Assembly (NCBI GenBank): GCA_019775845.1
Contig: JADQAV010000002.1
Span: 2,108,001-2,172,000, forward strand
DNA length: 64,000 nt
Direction: 5' to 3'
Source of the DNA: Myrmaecium sp. VS I D KN 1
Lineage: Eukaryota > Ascomycota > Dothideomycetes > Valsariales > Valsariaceae
A program made the translations under genes and the position numbers. This document shows, piece after piece, positions 47,201-57,101 of the stretch. The notes below the pieces were generated by a model, which was given only the letters and a program-made list of their open reading frames with translations, did no database searches and was not told the origin of the DNA. Position 1 is the stretch's first letter. Each line of letters begins with the position of its first letter.

Positions 47201-47754
47201 TGATGAGCCTGATGCCCAACTTCGTCATCAGCCTCCCCGGCGACGTCCGGACCGAGTGCAAGAACGCGTACAAGGAGCTCGGGAGCCGGGAGACGTCCCG
47301 GAAGCGGCCGGCGCGGCTGACCTTCTACGACGCCAAGGGCGGCCCCGCCGGCGCCGGCATCTCCACCAAGGCGTTCGAGTTCGTCGACCTGCTCCTCCGG
47401 CAGGCCTGCGACCGCGTCGCCGCCTGCCGCTGCCTCGACGGCTGCGTCGAGTGCTGCTGCGACGAGCGCTGCCACGAGGCCAACATGGTCCTCAGCAAGG
47501 CCGGCGCCGAGGTCATCCTCAAGAGCCTCCTGAACCGGGAGATCGACGTGGACGCGTTGCCCTGGGGGCCGGACGAGCCCGTCCCCGGCGGCATCGAGAC
47601 GGTAGTGCTGGCCGAGGAAGTCCGGCCGGCGAGGGGGAGGCAGGTCGTCGTGGTGGATCCGGAGGCGATGGGGATCGAGGTTGAGGAGGGCGGGCGGGAG
47701 GATCTGGTCGTCGTCAAGGAAGAGGAAGAAGAAGAGGAGGGGGATGGAACGTAA
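44272..47754 (+). CDS. HRQ1: RecQ4-like 3'-5' DNA helicase Hrq1
   Basis: Single exon, 1160 aa, from the ATG of MPRLQGASVSNKVIG. After a basic N-terminal extension comes the Hrq1-typical helical region (NLVYTFCCTRKHFATTFDN). The helicase core shows TRGITQLYAHQAEAIN (Q-motif-like), Walker A STSTSSGKSLIYQIP (about residue 390), DELH (about residue 498) with VYNGLFGAHVAF, SCSATVANPEEH, and motif VI QQSGRAGRR (about residue 700). The C-terminal third holds the MZB/DUF1998 domain with a Cys cluster, CRCLDGCVECCCDERC (about residues 1050-1065), likely binding zinc, then an acidic tail. Hrq1 acts in interstrand crosslink repair and telomere maintenance. Codon third positions change sharply from mixed to nearly all G/C around 46.65 kb, inside the same exon. 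Confidence 0.95.
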   Translation: MPRLQGASVSNKVIGKRKRKGTPVETPADAQAVSEIGIYAASAGATTTSIPTKTQDGGKKPRRTTKAKDGSTKPGLIRSGSLTVVESSIPWPDHFVKLNQVYKAINLVYTFCCTRKHFATTFDNIKSTVEGNIKRELLISDIAQIKALVPNIINFVYVDEALLQVNLTGSNESASGRRAREFEIAEPQQDQDGKEVLLFEFVDGDLKRQVKDPKTGQPTKVTRTLRQEDVKMPVFSQKQMMNLIEKRNLKFTSAVNAFLNQCAEDHTDPVAKIQGEHGMYIPEPSASRPSTPGPERRSKLPATIPRERKSIPEILEEIKTLEWYTGQIVPDGHRVFDPQEPVYGDLNFQLSQNMVNALYNTRGITQLYAHQAEAINNLFDGNNVIVSTSTSSGKSLIYQIPVLHELEKDHSTRAMYIFPTKALAQDQRRSLKELLRFMEGLEDIVVETFDGDTPMSEREYIREEGRIIFTNPDMLHITILPQEEAWRTFLKNLRFVVVDELHVYNGLFGAHVAFIMRRLRRICAAVGNHNVKFISCSATVANPEEHMKTIFGLDEVKMTDFDGSPSGRKEFLCWNTPFKDPGDPTSGRGDSMAESAKLFCQLILRGVRVIAFCRVRKQCEALMAAIKTELMNLERPEEIARVMSYRGGYTPQDRRQIEKEMFDGKLMGIVATNALELGVDIGSLDAVITVGFPYTIANLRQQSGRAGRRNKDSLSVLLGDSFPVDQYYMQNPDEIFTRPNAELQVDLENILVLEGHVQCAAHEMPVKPEDDAKYFGPLLPKVAQERLRGDEFGFYHCNERFLPRPSQHVAIRDTEEDHFAIIDTTHNRNAVLEELEASRAFFTIYEGGIFLHQGNKYLVKEFSQDRMLAKVERVKVDWTTQQRDYTDVDPVETEAIRRIAGSRSRAFYGPIRIRQVVFGFFKVDARRRILDAVEVDNPPIELFSKGMWLDVPKRALDILNERRLHVAGAIHAAEHAVMSLMPNFVISLPGDVRTECKNAYKELGSRETSRKRPARLTFYDAKGGPAGAGISTKAFEFVDLLLRQACDRVAACRCLDGCVECCCDERCHEANMVLSKAGAEVILKSLLNREIDVDALPWGPDEPVPGGIETVVLAEEVRPARGRQVVVVDPEAMGIEVEEGGREDLVVVKEEEEEEEGDGT

Positions 47755-48197
47755 GAACGAGCAGATGATACGCAAAAACACAGTGTATTCGTAGTTAAGG
47801 CAAGACGAATATGTATTATACTTGATTTGCCTCACCAGCTCCTTCACCCATTCACACTTCCCACTTTACTCTCTTTCAAGTGTCAGTAACTTCATAATTG
47901 CAGCCGCCCCTGAGTGATGCCAAACGCATACTAGCATATCCCATGCTCCCTCTGTGAGGGCATGAGGAAAAGCGCCAGATGTGCCATACCATCCATGTAT
48001 GCTCGTGTTTTCCGATAAAAGGTCTCCTCATGAAACCCCCAAAAAGGAAAAGAAAAAAAGTTTCCCACTGTGGATAGAACGCCGCGCCCCTGGTATTCCC
48101 ATCTCAAGCATGTATCGGTCAAGTCCCGCGTGGTGGTAAAAGATGTCGAGAGGGTGGAGGAGAACAGAGAGGGTGGAGTAAGAGCCCCTCCCTTCTT
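47755..48197. other. intergenic between convergent genes HRQ1 and cdc4
   Basis: 443 bases of AT-rich convergent 3' sequence. No gene seen. Confidence 0.6.
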
Positions 48198-48941
48198 TTA
48201 GTTCTCCAGGACGACACGGACGAGATCTGCGGTGACACGTTTAGTTTCAGGCAAAGCGGGGGATTTGGAAAATCCCGGAGGGGAGGAGGGGATCGCATAC
48301 CGGCATAGTTGACCTCGCCGTTGCTTGTGTCGACGGCCTTGAGCAGCTCGTCGACCTCCTCGTCGGTCATCTTCTCGCCCAGGTTGGTGAGGATGTAGCG
48401 GAGCTGGCCGACGCCGATGAAGTTGGTCCGGTCCTTGTCGAAGACCTGGAAGCCGCGGCAGTACTGCTCCGGGTCGCCCGGGTCGCGGAAGCCGCCGGGG
48501 CGGTTGAGCACCTTGGAGAAGGCGTCGAAGTCGACTAGAGTAGAAAAAACCCCCCTTCGTTAGCTTTCGAGATGTCCTGAACCCTTTCACATCGCTCGGC
48601 CTGGATTTGTCCTCCGCTTTCGCAATCGGAGACTTGTCTCACCGCTGCTCCCTCGAAGACCGCTGGCTTCCATCTTTTTGCGCTTCGCTGTCCTCCGAAG
48701 GGTGCCAAGTTGCGCATGTATATTTTTGTGTATATGGTCGTGGGGGAAAAAAAGACTTACAGTCGCCGCCGATGCTCTTCTCGAGGTCCGCGATCTCAGC
48801 CAGGGTCGGGTTCTGACCGCAGGCGCGGAGGAGGTCGCCGAGCGACTCGAGGGCGATGCGGCCGGTGCCGCGCTTGTCGAACAGCTGGAACGCTTCCTTG
48901 TAGTTGGTGGAGGCCTGCGCGGAGGGGTTTTCGTAAGCCAT
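48198..48941 (-). CDS. cdc4: myosin essential light chain Cdc4 (EF-hand)
   Basis: Exons (minus) 48941-48761, 48534-48301 and 48226-48198 give 147 aa, the usual length. The junctions restore SIGGDFDFDAFSKVLNRP and VNYADLVRVVLEN. The sequence contains AFQLFDKRGTGRIALES, GDLLRACGQNPTLAEI, GFQVFDKDRTNFIGVG and RYILTNLGEKMTDEEVDELL. These are calmodulin-like EF-hands with several degenerate calcium loops, as in Cdc4/Mlc1. The protein binds IQ motifs of type II and V myosins and is needed for the contractile ring. The start MAYENPSAQ is the nearest ATG to the first EF-hand. An upstream ATG followed directly by a splice donor (49171) could add an in-frame N-terminal extension. Confidence 0.93.
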
Positions 48942-49597
48942 GGCGAAGAAAAGAAAGAAAGGAAAATCAGCGGGCGCGGGATGCGGCGCGGTTGGAGGCA
49001 AGGGGAGAGATCGGATCGAAACAAAGGACTGAGAGGTGACGATGGGATGGACGATAGGGAATGCAGCAGGGACGATGTTTGTTGGGCTACACATGCTGTT
49101 TTGAGGGAAGGGGACCGCTTGGCGGGGAGCGCCGTCGGGCAAGGGGTAAGCGTAAACAACGAACTTACCATGGCGATTGGCGATTGGCGTGCGGATTAGG
49201 TGGGAAGGGGTGTATGTGTATGTTTGTACAGGTCAGGCCGGCAAGCGTGGTCGATGTGATCCTCCAACAAAAGACGACGGCGATGGTAGCGGCAGCAGCA
49301 GAAAAACGGCGGAGAGGCTGGAGAAAGTGAGGAAGTGTGTATAGCGGACTGCGTTGTCTCGTCCTCGGAGGTTTGGTGTTGGAGAATGGCCATGAACGCA
49401 GCGACCAGCCTGCGCCCCTGAGCGGCGAGCGCCCTTCCCCGTTGCCCCATAGCAACCGCGCTCCACCATCCAAGCCGCTCCCTCTATTCGTAGGTATCCG
49501 CCACCACCTCTCCTATTGCTGTACTCCGAAGTGCACATGTACAAACGACCATAGTAGCCTACTCACATTCGCACAATTCTCTGCCGTAGGAACATCA
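48942..49597. other. cdc4 leader with probable 5' UTR intron, and methyltransferase 3' region
   Basis: On the minus strand ATG|GTAAGT at 49171-49163 and CCTCTCAG ending at 49029 would bound a 140-nt intron (49168-49029) in the cdc4 leader. The remainder is the methyltransferase 3' UTR plus cdc4 promoter. No separate gene seen. Confidence 0.45.
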
Positions 49598-50567
49598 CTA
49601 CTTCTTCCGCGCCATCAACAAGCCGGTGCCCCATTCCGCTTCCACCTCCACATCCTCCCCGTCCCCGTCCCACCCCTCCGCCTTCGCGATCTCGTCAAAC
49701 ATCAAGTCCACCACATCCCCATTCCCCCCAGCGCTCCGTCTCGTCTGACCCGGATGCGCCTCCTGCCACCCATGAAACGCACTCCACGTCCTCACATAGT
49801 CCTTGACCTCGCCCACCTTCATCCGCTTCGCCAGAAACATCGTGCCCACCCCTTTCCCCTTCCCCTCCGTCGACGGCACATACTCCACCCGCGTGACATC
49901 CTCCCACCCTTCCTCCGGCTGCGGGACAATATCCCTATACCTCCCCTCCACGATCGCCCTCCCAGGAAACGACCAGTACCCACCCAACCACTCCCCACCA
50001 TTCTCCTCGTTCGTCCAGCGGCTCAGGATCTCCGTCGCGCGGGCGTGCTCGGGAAAGACGACGTCGGTGTACCCCCAGAACGCCACGGTGCCGCCCCGTC
50101 GCAGCACCCGCCCCAGCTCCGGCCACAGCCGGCCGTAGTCGAACCAGTGCGCGGCCTGGCCCGCCACTACCGCGTCCGCGCTGCCGTCCGCCAGCCAGCC
50201 GAGCTCCTCCGCCGTGCTCGGGCGGAAGCTGACGTTTGGCCGGGCGCAGGCTGGGTCCTGGAGCAGCCGCTTCGCCTCCGCGATCATGCCGGGTGACGGA
50301 TCGGTGCCGATGACGGTGGTGAAGTGCGGGGCGAGCGCGCGGGAGACGAGCCCGTGGCCGCAGCCGAGGTCGATGAGGAGATGGCGGGGGCCGTGGTGGT
50401 AGGAGAGGAGGAGGTTGTAGAGGGACTCCGGGTACTCCGGCCGATGGGAGGCGTAGGAGGCGTGGGAAAAGGTGGGTTTACTATTGTATTGACGTTGGCA
50501 TCAGCAATCACATCGTTGTGCTTCCGGTGTCCGTGGCGAGGTGAACGTACGCGAAAGTTGCTGCCAT
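49598..50567 (-). CDS. class I SAM-dependent methyltransferase (TMT1/CRG1-like)
   Basis: Exons (minus) 50567-50551 and 50480-49598 give 299 aa. The first coding exon is only 17 nt (MAATF); the intron (GTACGT...CAATAG) is 70 nt. Motif I is LLIDLGCGHGLVSRAL (about residues 38-53), followed by VIGTDPSPGMIAEAK, then SADAVVAGQAAHWFD and GRVLRRGGTVAFWGY. These match the methyltransferase type-11 fold, and the AAHWFD block with HASYASHRPEYPE at the N-terminus is typical of yeast trans-aconitate methyltransferase Tmt1 and Crg1. Cytosolic methylation of a small carboxylic acid or lipid-like substrate is likely, but the substrate is not evident. The 5' half is GC-richer than the 3' half. Confidence 0.88.
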
Positions 50568-50947
50568 GTTTGTTGTATTTGGGGACAGCGAATGTGTGCC
50601 TAGGATCAATGAGAAGAACTCCTGCGAAGAAGAGGTTACGAGAGGGGGTGAGGAAGCAAATAATACCGCAAGGTACTGATGTAGTAGGTATTGTAGCTAC
50701 TCCACTGTCGAGCTATCGCGACATCGCCGAGGGTGGGAGGGGCTCGGTGGTCCGATTGCCGACGGCCAGCGAAGTGACGCAGCATCAGCCTTGCAGCTGT
50801 TGTCACGGCATGCGTCGGTTCTTGGGGCGCCCCGCACTCAAGATACGCCCAGCTCTACGTTGCAATATCGGGTTAATCTATCTCGGATCATCATGGAGAT
50901 ATAATGTAAAGATGCTTTAGATCGTCATTCATCAAATGCTCACTGCA
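50568..50947. other. intergenic, VPS36 3' / methyltransferase 5'
   Basis: 380 bases separating two minus-strand genes; methyltransferase promoter and VPS36 3' end. No gene seen. Confidence 0.6.
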
Positions 50948-52930
50948 TCACCCGCCATTGCTGACCGGCGGAGGAGCATTGACGAGCCAGTTCTCCCAGA
51001 ACCTCAGCCCCTCAAGCCCATGCTCCCTGCACAACACTCCCTTCTCTTCCGCCATCTCCAGCTCCTCGCTTGCCACACCAACACTCCACCCGAATCTTTC
51101 CGCCGTCTCTTGCGCGGTGACGCCCCTCCCGTAGAGCCTCCAGTCCCAAGCAACATCCGCATCAGGAGGTGTGGCGTGCAAGTCCTTCAGCCAGGCCATC
51201 AGACTCGCGATCGTCTTGTCGTCAGTCCTGTCTCTGCCCTGGACCACGAGCAAGCCGGACTTGAAGCGTCGCAGACGGACGGGGAGCTTCAATGTGTCCC
51301 ACATTCGGGCTGCTTTCTCGAAATCACTCGGGCTCACTAATTCCACCCCGCCACGGACACGATTGAAAATCGCCCAAAGGTCGACCAGCGTCATGATCCC
51401 CCCTTCCTTCCGGAGTATCCCGTTGGTGTCCTCGGTCAGAAACTCGGCCAGGTTTCGGGATAACTCCGAGATGTAGAGAGAGCTGGACCCGGAGCCGAGC
51501 ATATCTCTGGTGGTGACCAGACCCAGAGCTGAAGCGGACTGTGAGAGCAGGTTTTTGGCCTCAGCGGATGCACCATTGCTTCCAGGAAGATTGACCTGCT
51601 GCGCAAGCGACTCAGCAATCGCGATGACCTCTTTGGCAGATGTCATCAACGCTTCAAGGTCTTCAAAAGCGCTTCCGATAACGACTTCATTGTTTTTCCG
51701 TTGCTCCAGGCCACGCCTCTCAAGCCCAGCGATTCCAACAGTACGCTTGATATGGGATAATTCAGGATTAGCGTCGCCTCCGAACGATGTCGCTTCTTCT
51801 TTCGAGTCACCGACAGAGGGTTGCGGTCTTGGTATAGGCGGCGCGCTTTGTAAAAGCCATTTGCGTTGTATGAGTGCGTTCTTTAGACGCTCGTAGAAAA
51901 TCTTCTCCCCTCCACCGCGGAAGGAGAACTTGATGCACTCGGCTGGGCTATCCTGGAGGGTAAGTCCACCGACTGAGGGCGACGGCGACTCTGCCCGATA
52001 GTTGGTCGGGCTGTGTAGTTCTAGTCTCCTGTCCGCATTGGAGACCAGCGAAGCGCCGCATATCTCGCAGGATATGAGGGAAGGATGATTGGCAAAGGTG
52101 CATCGAGGACATTGCACAGATGAATCGGTCTCTCCGTGAGAAGGCGCGCTTTGAAGAGGTGTATTGCTATCCGGTTGACCAGGTTGTGAGGTCGTTGCGG
52201 TTGGGGTGTTCTGTCTGTTTGCTATAGCAGAAATCGATGCTTTCACTATGTGTATCAAGGGAGGCTTGATCCCACATGCCTCACATGCCGGCAGGGGAGT
52301 AAGTGCATTCGCTGTTGAAGGATCGAAATTGGAGGGGACCTTGTTCGGATATGAGCATATTGGACATATCCATGTCGCGTTGGCCGCTGGGCTCGGCGGT
52401 GGCAGGGACACCGTGCCCTTGAAGGGGCTACCGTGCCGTGGAGGAGTGCTGGGCTGTGTGACTGAGTACGTAGGTCTGCCGGTTACCTCCAAATGCCCGC
52501 GACTTGAGGATGTTTGCCGTTGGACTGGTTTAGGAAACAAAGTCACCTTGGGAGATGACTTCAGGAAGCCTGCCTAAGGTTCTGTGAGTAAATACAACAT
52601 CACTGCGTCTAAGATGATTCCGTACATAGAACTCAGCCCGCTCAACATCCTTGAGATGGACCGCAACTGAGTTTTGTCTTGCATTATCATTATCGACATA
52701 ACATGCACGGTGCGATGTCAGATACGCATGCCCATTTTGATACTGGGGGATCTTATATTTCCTTATGCAAACGCGCCGGTGTTAGCTTCACCGGCTTAAC
52801 TTTCCTCAAGTCACTTGTACAGAACGTACCCCTCATACAAGCCAACGGCATCTTGCACGAACAGGAGTGTCTCATCCGGCAGAAGCGAAGGGCGCAACGC
52901 GGTCGTTAGATCAATCTGGTGAAGAAACAT
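50948..52930 (-). CDS. VPS36: ESCRT-II subunit Vps36 (GLUE domain with NZF fingers)
   Basis: Exons (minus) 52930-52830, 52761-52626 and 52573-50948 give 620 aa. The two short introns interrupt the GLUE domain; the joined sequence reads MFLHQIDLTTALRPSLLP, DAVGLYEGKYKIPQYQNG and ERAEFYAGFLKSSPK. Two NZF-type zinc fingers are inserted in the GLUE region: WICPICSY...CEACG and VQCPRCTFANHPSLISCEIC. The second has the TF dipeptide typical of ubiquitin-binding NZF fingers. The C-terminal EAP45 winged-helix part starts near YISELSRNLAEFLTED and ends with EMAEEKGVLCREHGLEGL. Vps36 binds ubiquitin and PI3P at endosomes and recruits ESCRT-III with Vps22 and Vps25. It is divergent from THP3. Confidence 0.95.
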
Positions 52931-53323
52931 CCAGCGAAAGTCACAGGAAGAGCTTAAATCCTCCGTATGGCCGCTTCAGTTGTGGTAGGTGTTACAAGTT
53001 GTGGACGAAGATGCAAGATACCATAATGTTCTATCAGGCATGCACTCGCGTTGAACCCTTGACGTCGTCGACTCCATAAGGCAGCAATCTGGGCAGCGGG
53101 CACTGGAGCGCAGAGGACATTACATAAGCCTTTTTGCACACCCCGGTCACCGCTTCCTACTTGCATTTCCGAACAGCACACTCTATCACCACCTCCCTCC
53201 ACCTCGCTTCCGTCACACACTTCTGTACCAAAACTGTACTCCCTCATCGCCCGGAGCCTTCTTACCTTTGCTTTTCGAAATCCTTCCTAGTTTGCATACC
53301 GCTTTTGCCGCACACGAAAAGGT
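52931..53323. promoter_or_regulatory. shared divergent promoter region, VPS36 / THP3
   Basis: 393 bases between divergent start codons, with a CT/CA-rich stretch (53140-53230) on the THP3 side. No TATA box stands out. Confidence 0.45.
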
Positions 53324-54986
53324 ATGACTACACCTGCTGTTTCCTGGCGTGGTGTCGACGCACCACAACCAGCGTTCACGTCTGTGTCTGCCCGAAAAAC
53401 GCTTTCCCGCCCTGAGACATCGGTATGTCTACGTGGTGTTCGTATATTAGACACGGAGTTGACTAACCTCCTACTAGACGATGACCCAAGCCGCCCCTGA
53501 GCACACTGCACCCCAACCCAAGAAAGTTCGGTGGCCACTCCCCGTCCGTGAATATGTTCAACGTGCATTCGCGCCCGAGTTCCATATGAACGATGTCACC
53601 CACAAAGAGATAGAGGCAATGTTGAAGAAGACCATCACGTATGCGGCGGAAAACGAGCAGCTCGAAGTAATCGACTGGGAAACCTACCCACTGCCCCAGC
53701 AGCTCATCCAGCAGGAGCGCGCTGCACAGTTGGGGAGTAATCAGACCTCCTGGGGGGAAAAAGATAACACCGCGGCCTTGACCGGCGAGACTAACAAGCT
53801 ATCTCTTTCCGTCTCTAAGAAACGTAAATCCACCGATGCTTTCGATGCCGATACTGACAATAACAATACGCCTCCATGGCGGAAAACGAACAACCGGAAT
53901 GGCTTTGAGGATCGGATCACTTATGCGAGTCAAAGTCAGTCCGAGCGTGTAGAGAAGAAGCAACGCAAGAACCAGGACCTTATGGGAAAAGCTATCAGTA
54001 AGTCCCAGGCCGACCTCGAGAAACGAAGGCAACGGTTCCAAAATGGCAAGCCTGGCAACGTGTCGCCTCCGCCCTGGAGGTCATCCCGGGAAGATTCTCC
54101 CAGCCAAGCCAATGCCGGACCTGTCGTCGGAACCTGTCAGGATTTGGAGAAGCGCTACCTCCGGTTGACTTCTGCACCTAAACCGGAAACCGTCCGCCCT
54201 CTGCCTGTCTTGAGGAAGACCCTGGAGCTCTTGAAGAAGAAGTGGAACGAGGAGCATAATTATGGTTATATTTGCGACCAGTTCAAGTCGTTGCGGCAGG
54301 ACCTTACTGTGCAACACATCAAAAATGAATTCACCGTGACAGTATATGAATATCATGCCAGAATTGCTTTGGAGAAGGGGGATCTTGGTGAGTATAACCA
54401 GTGTCAGAGCCGGCTGCGGGTTCTATATGCCGAGAATTTGGGGGGACATCCGGCCGAGTTCCTCGCATATCGTATACTTTACTATATCCATACCAATAAC
54501 CGGACCGAGATGAATGAGACCCTTGCAAATCTAACCCTCGCAGACAAATCTCAACCCGCTGTCAAACACGCGCTTGACGTGCGTTCTGCATTAGCTTTAG
54601 GAAACTACCACAAGTTCTTTCGACTCTACCTAGATGTTCCCAACATGGGCGCCTATCTCATGGACATGTTCGTGGGTAGAGAACGACTGGCCGCTCTTGC
54701 TAACATGACTAAAGCGTGAGTCAACCTTAGTCTTGGATCGGATTGAACACTTGGCGCTAACATTGCTCAAAGATACAAAACGAGTCTGAAAGTCCTCTTC
54801 CTCACCGAGGAGCTTGGCTTCGACTCCCTCGAAGAGTGCGCTCAGTTCATATGCGACACTGGGGCTCAAGGCTTTTTGTCCCAGAACGAGGATGGAGAGC
54901 TCTTCTTCAAACCTTCTGGAGCACAACCAATCTTCGAGGCCGCGCGGTCGAAACTCAAGAAAGTGGATATCAAAGGACAAATATAA
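53324..54986 (+). CDS. THP3: SAC3/GANP-family protein Thp3 (CSN12-Thp3 complex)
   Basis: Exons 53324-53422, 53478-54715 and 54773-54986 give 516 aa. Exon 1 (MTTPAVSWRGVDAPQ) joins in phase 0 to STMTQAAPEHTAP; if it is only leader, translation could instead start at ATG 53481 and lose 34 residues. The N-terminal part holds KKVRWPLPVREYVQRAF and a Lys/Arg-rich stretch. The SAC3/GANP region begins at CQDLEKRYLRLTSAPKPETV and continues with EHNYGYICDQFKSLRQDLT, VYEYHARIALEKGDLGEYN and AENLGGHPAEFLAYRIL. A PCI-like end (LGFDSLEECAQFI) closes it. Thp3 acts with Csn12 and Sem1 in transcription elongation and pre-mRNA splicing. The family match is strong; the precise start is the weak point. Confidence 0.88.
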
Positions 54987-57101
54987 AAAGTGCTCCAGTC
55001 CGCCTGTCACGTCCGCCAAAATCTTCCCTGCCGAACCTCGCGCCCCTTCCACGTTCCTATACCCCCGTTTCCTCATGTCTTTCCGTTACTTCGTCATCTC
55101 ACATGCTAGGTTCCAGCATGAAATCTCTGTTACCATCGTCCCCGTAGCTTGCGCTTTCCGTTTTCAGCGTTTCCCCGGTCAACCATCTATCTGCGGTTGT
55201 TTCGGCGCAGGGATGCGCTACTGCCATGGAACAAGCGCCTCGAACACAGTCCGTTTCGGGGTGTGGTCCGACCACCATTCAGGCATCGCGTCTTCAATAA
55301 TTAGCGCCACTGCGTTGTTTCACAGCGATTGTGGCTGTGCTCAACGTGCCAATGCAGCCCCTCGGCGTGGCCGTTGCTCCTTGGAGAAGCGGGCCTTTCA
55401 GGTCTTTGTTGGAATATCTCCACCCTACCTTTCAAACGGCCTTTCCAAAAACCGCCATCATGTGGCGGCGCCATCATGACAAATCCTAGCGTCTGGTGCT
55501 AGATGTTCCTCCTGGGTGGGAACATGATTGTTTGGTGTTTGCGCCTTTCTATGGTTCCTGGGATATGCACATTCCTGGCCACGTTTGCCCAGGGGGTTAT
55601 GGAAAGGCCACGTCGGGCAGGATCAAGATTTGGGATTATCGTTTTGTTCTATTATATATTCTAGTAATTTTCATCCTCTTTTCTTATAGATGGTGCATGC
55701 CGAACAGGCAACGTCACATGATTGAAATGTTCCATTGCTCGGCAGTGAGCGGATGCAACCCGATGGAGCCTGTGCACAAGCAATGGAGCCTTGCACGTCA
55801 GTGCTCCCCGGCACTCGGCTGTTCAACACGGTGTGCTCGGATGCCTGTCGGGGTAGTGGTACTGAACGCAGTCCATATCGCATATCGAGCCTTACGGTGA
55901 CAAATGAGTCGTGGAGCGGGTGGTGGATGGACGGATAAGCGCTCGGCATGTGCACCTGCAAGAGCAGCAGGCAAGCACCCGCCTCAAGGCCACGTGAAGA
56001 GACAAAGGAACCTTCACGCCGGCATGGGACATGTCTCTCGGCTGCCTTGCACGCTAGGTACTAAACTGTATGTATACTGTATGTTTGTACGCGCGGTATA
56101 ATGGTAGCGGCTGTCGCTGGCTCACCATGAACAGAAGGAATTCCTCGTCCATTATCAAGTTATGAAGCTGTGAGGGGAGCAGTATCTGGCTTGTTCAGTA
56201 CATATACGTACGGGCCATACTGAAGGATGCGCCGATCGGTAGGTATGGACAGGACAAGACCTAGCCCGTGAGGTACAAGAGGTACAGTGGATGATGAACC
56301 ACTGTACCCACAGTACTCATCATCGTTTTTTCTCCTCCCATCACGGCGTTGGGCACGCCGCGCAACCGCGAAGACCCGTCTCCGCACGCGTTCTCCCGCT
56401 CTTTGTGTGTATAACGCTGTTGGTGGTGAGAGGGGGGGCGCATGGGGATATAGACATGGACATGGGGATAAGTCAGCAACAAATCGCACATTTTCACGTC
56501 GGTTCCAGAGCGAGAGCCGGCTTTGACGGACTGGCTGTTATTCGAGGACGGTTCTGTTGCCGCGGCCGCGTCCTGGTCGGGGAGCGCCAGGCCAGGGATC
56601 AAAGGACCAAGAGACAAGGATAGGCCAGACCCCCCGAAAGGGCCCCCTCCTTCGCTCCCCATCTCTCCCAAGCAGTCCTGAGCACTGCAGTCCTGAGCAG
56701 CCACCACTGGCACCGGCACCGGCCTTGTTCACAACCTCACCTCTTCTCTCCCCCGACCTGAGCGCATATCGGGATCCCACCGCCGCCTGCTTTCGTCCAG
56801 ATACTTTGTCCAGCGCCTGTACCGCCACAACGCGACTTATCAGTACCGGCATCCCACGCCATCTCCACTCCTCGCCGTTACGTCCTACCTAACTCCTAAG
56901 CGTCTCCCACGTTCCGCCCGAACACGCTACCAACACCGGGAACGGCCCAACAACACCCACGCTCGCACCTACTGCTTTTCACTCCTTCAACATCGAGTCG
57001 CTGAATCGCCGGACGCCCTCATTGCGTACGCTCGGAACAGCCGCAACGAAGCGCACCCTCTAGAGCAACATCCATCCACTGGCGCCTCAGCGACTATCAC
57101 A
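54987..57101. other. 2.1 kb intergenic, THP3 3' / BEM1 5'
   Basis: Spacer between co-directional genes. The last 500 bases are C/T-rich and probably BEM1 leader with small upstream open frames. No domain-bearing frame and no recognisable RNA gene. Confidence 0.5.

Noticed and set aside
46630-47847. 405-codon minus-strand frame antisense to HRQ1
   Set aside because: It is a shadow of the GC3-saturated HRQ1 3' part; it has Val/Asp/Ala-rich composition and no domain, while the plus frame has a clear helicase.
56090-56130. tRNA-like A-box (GGTATAATGGTAGC)
   Set aside because: No matching B-box or cloverleaf is found downstream, so it is not called as a tRNA.
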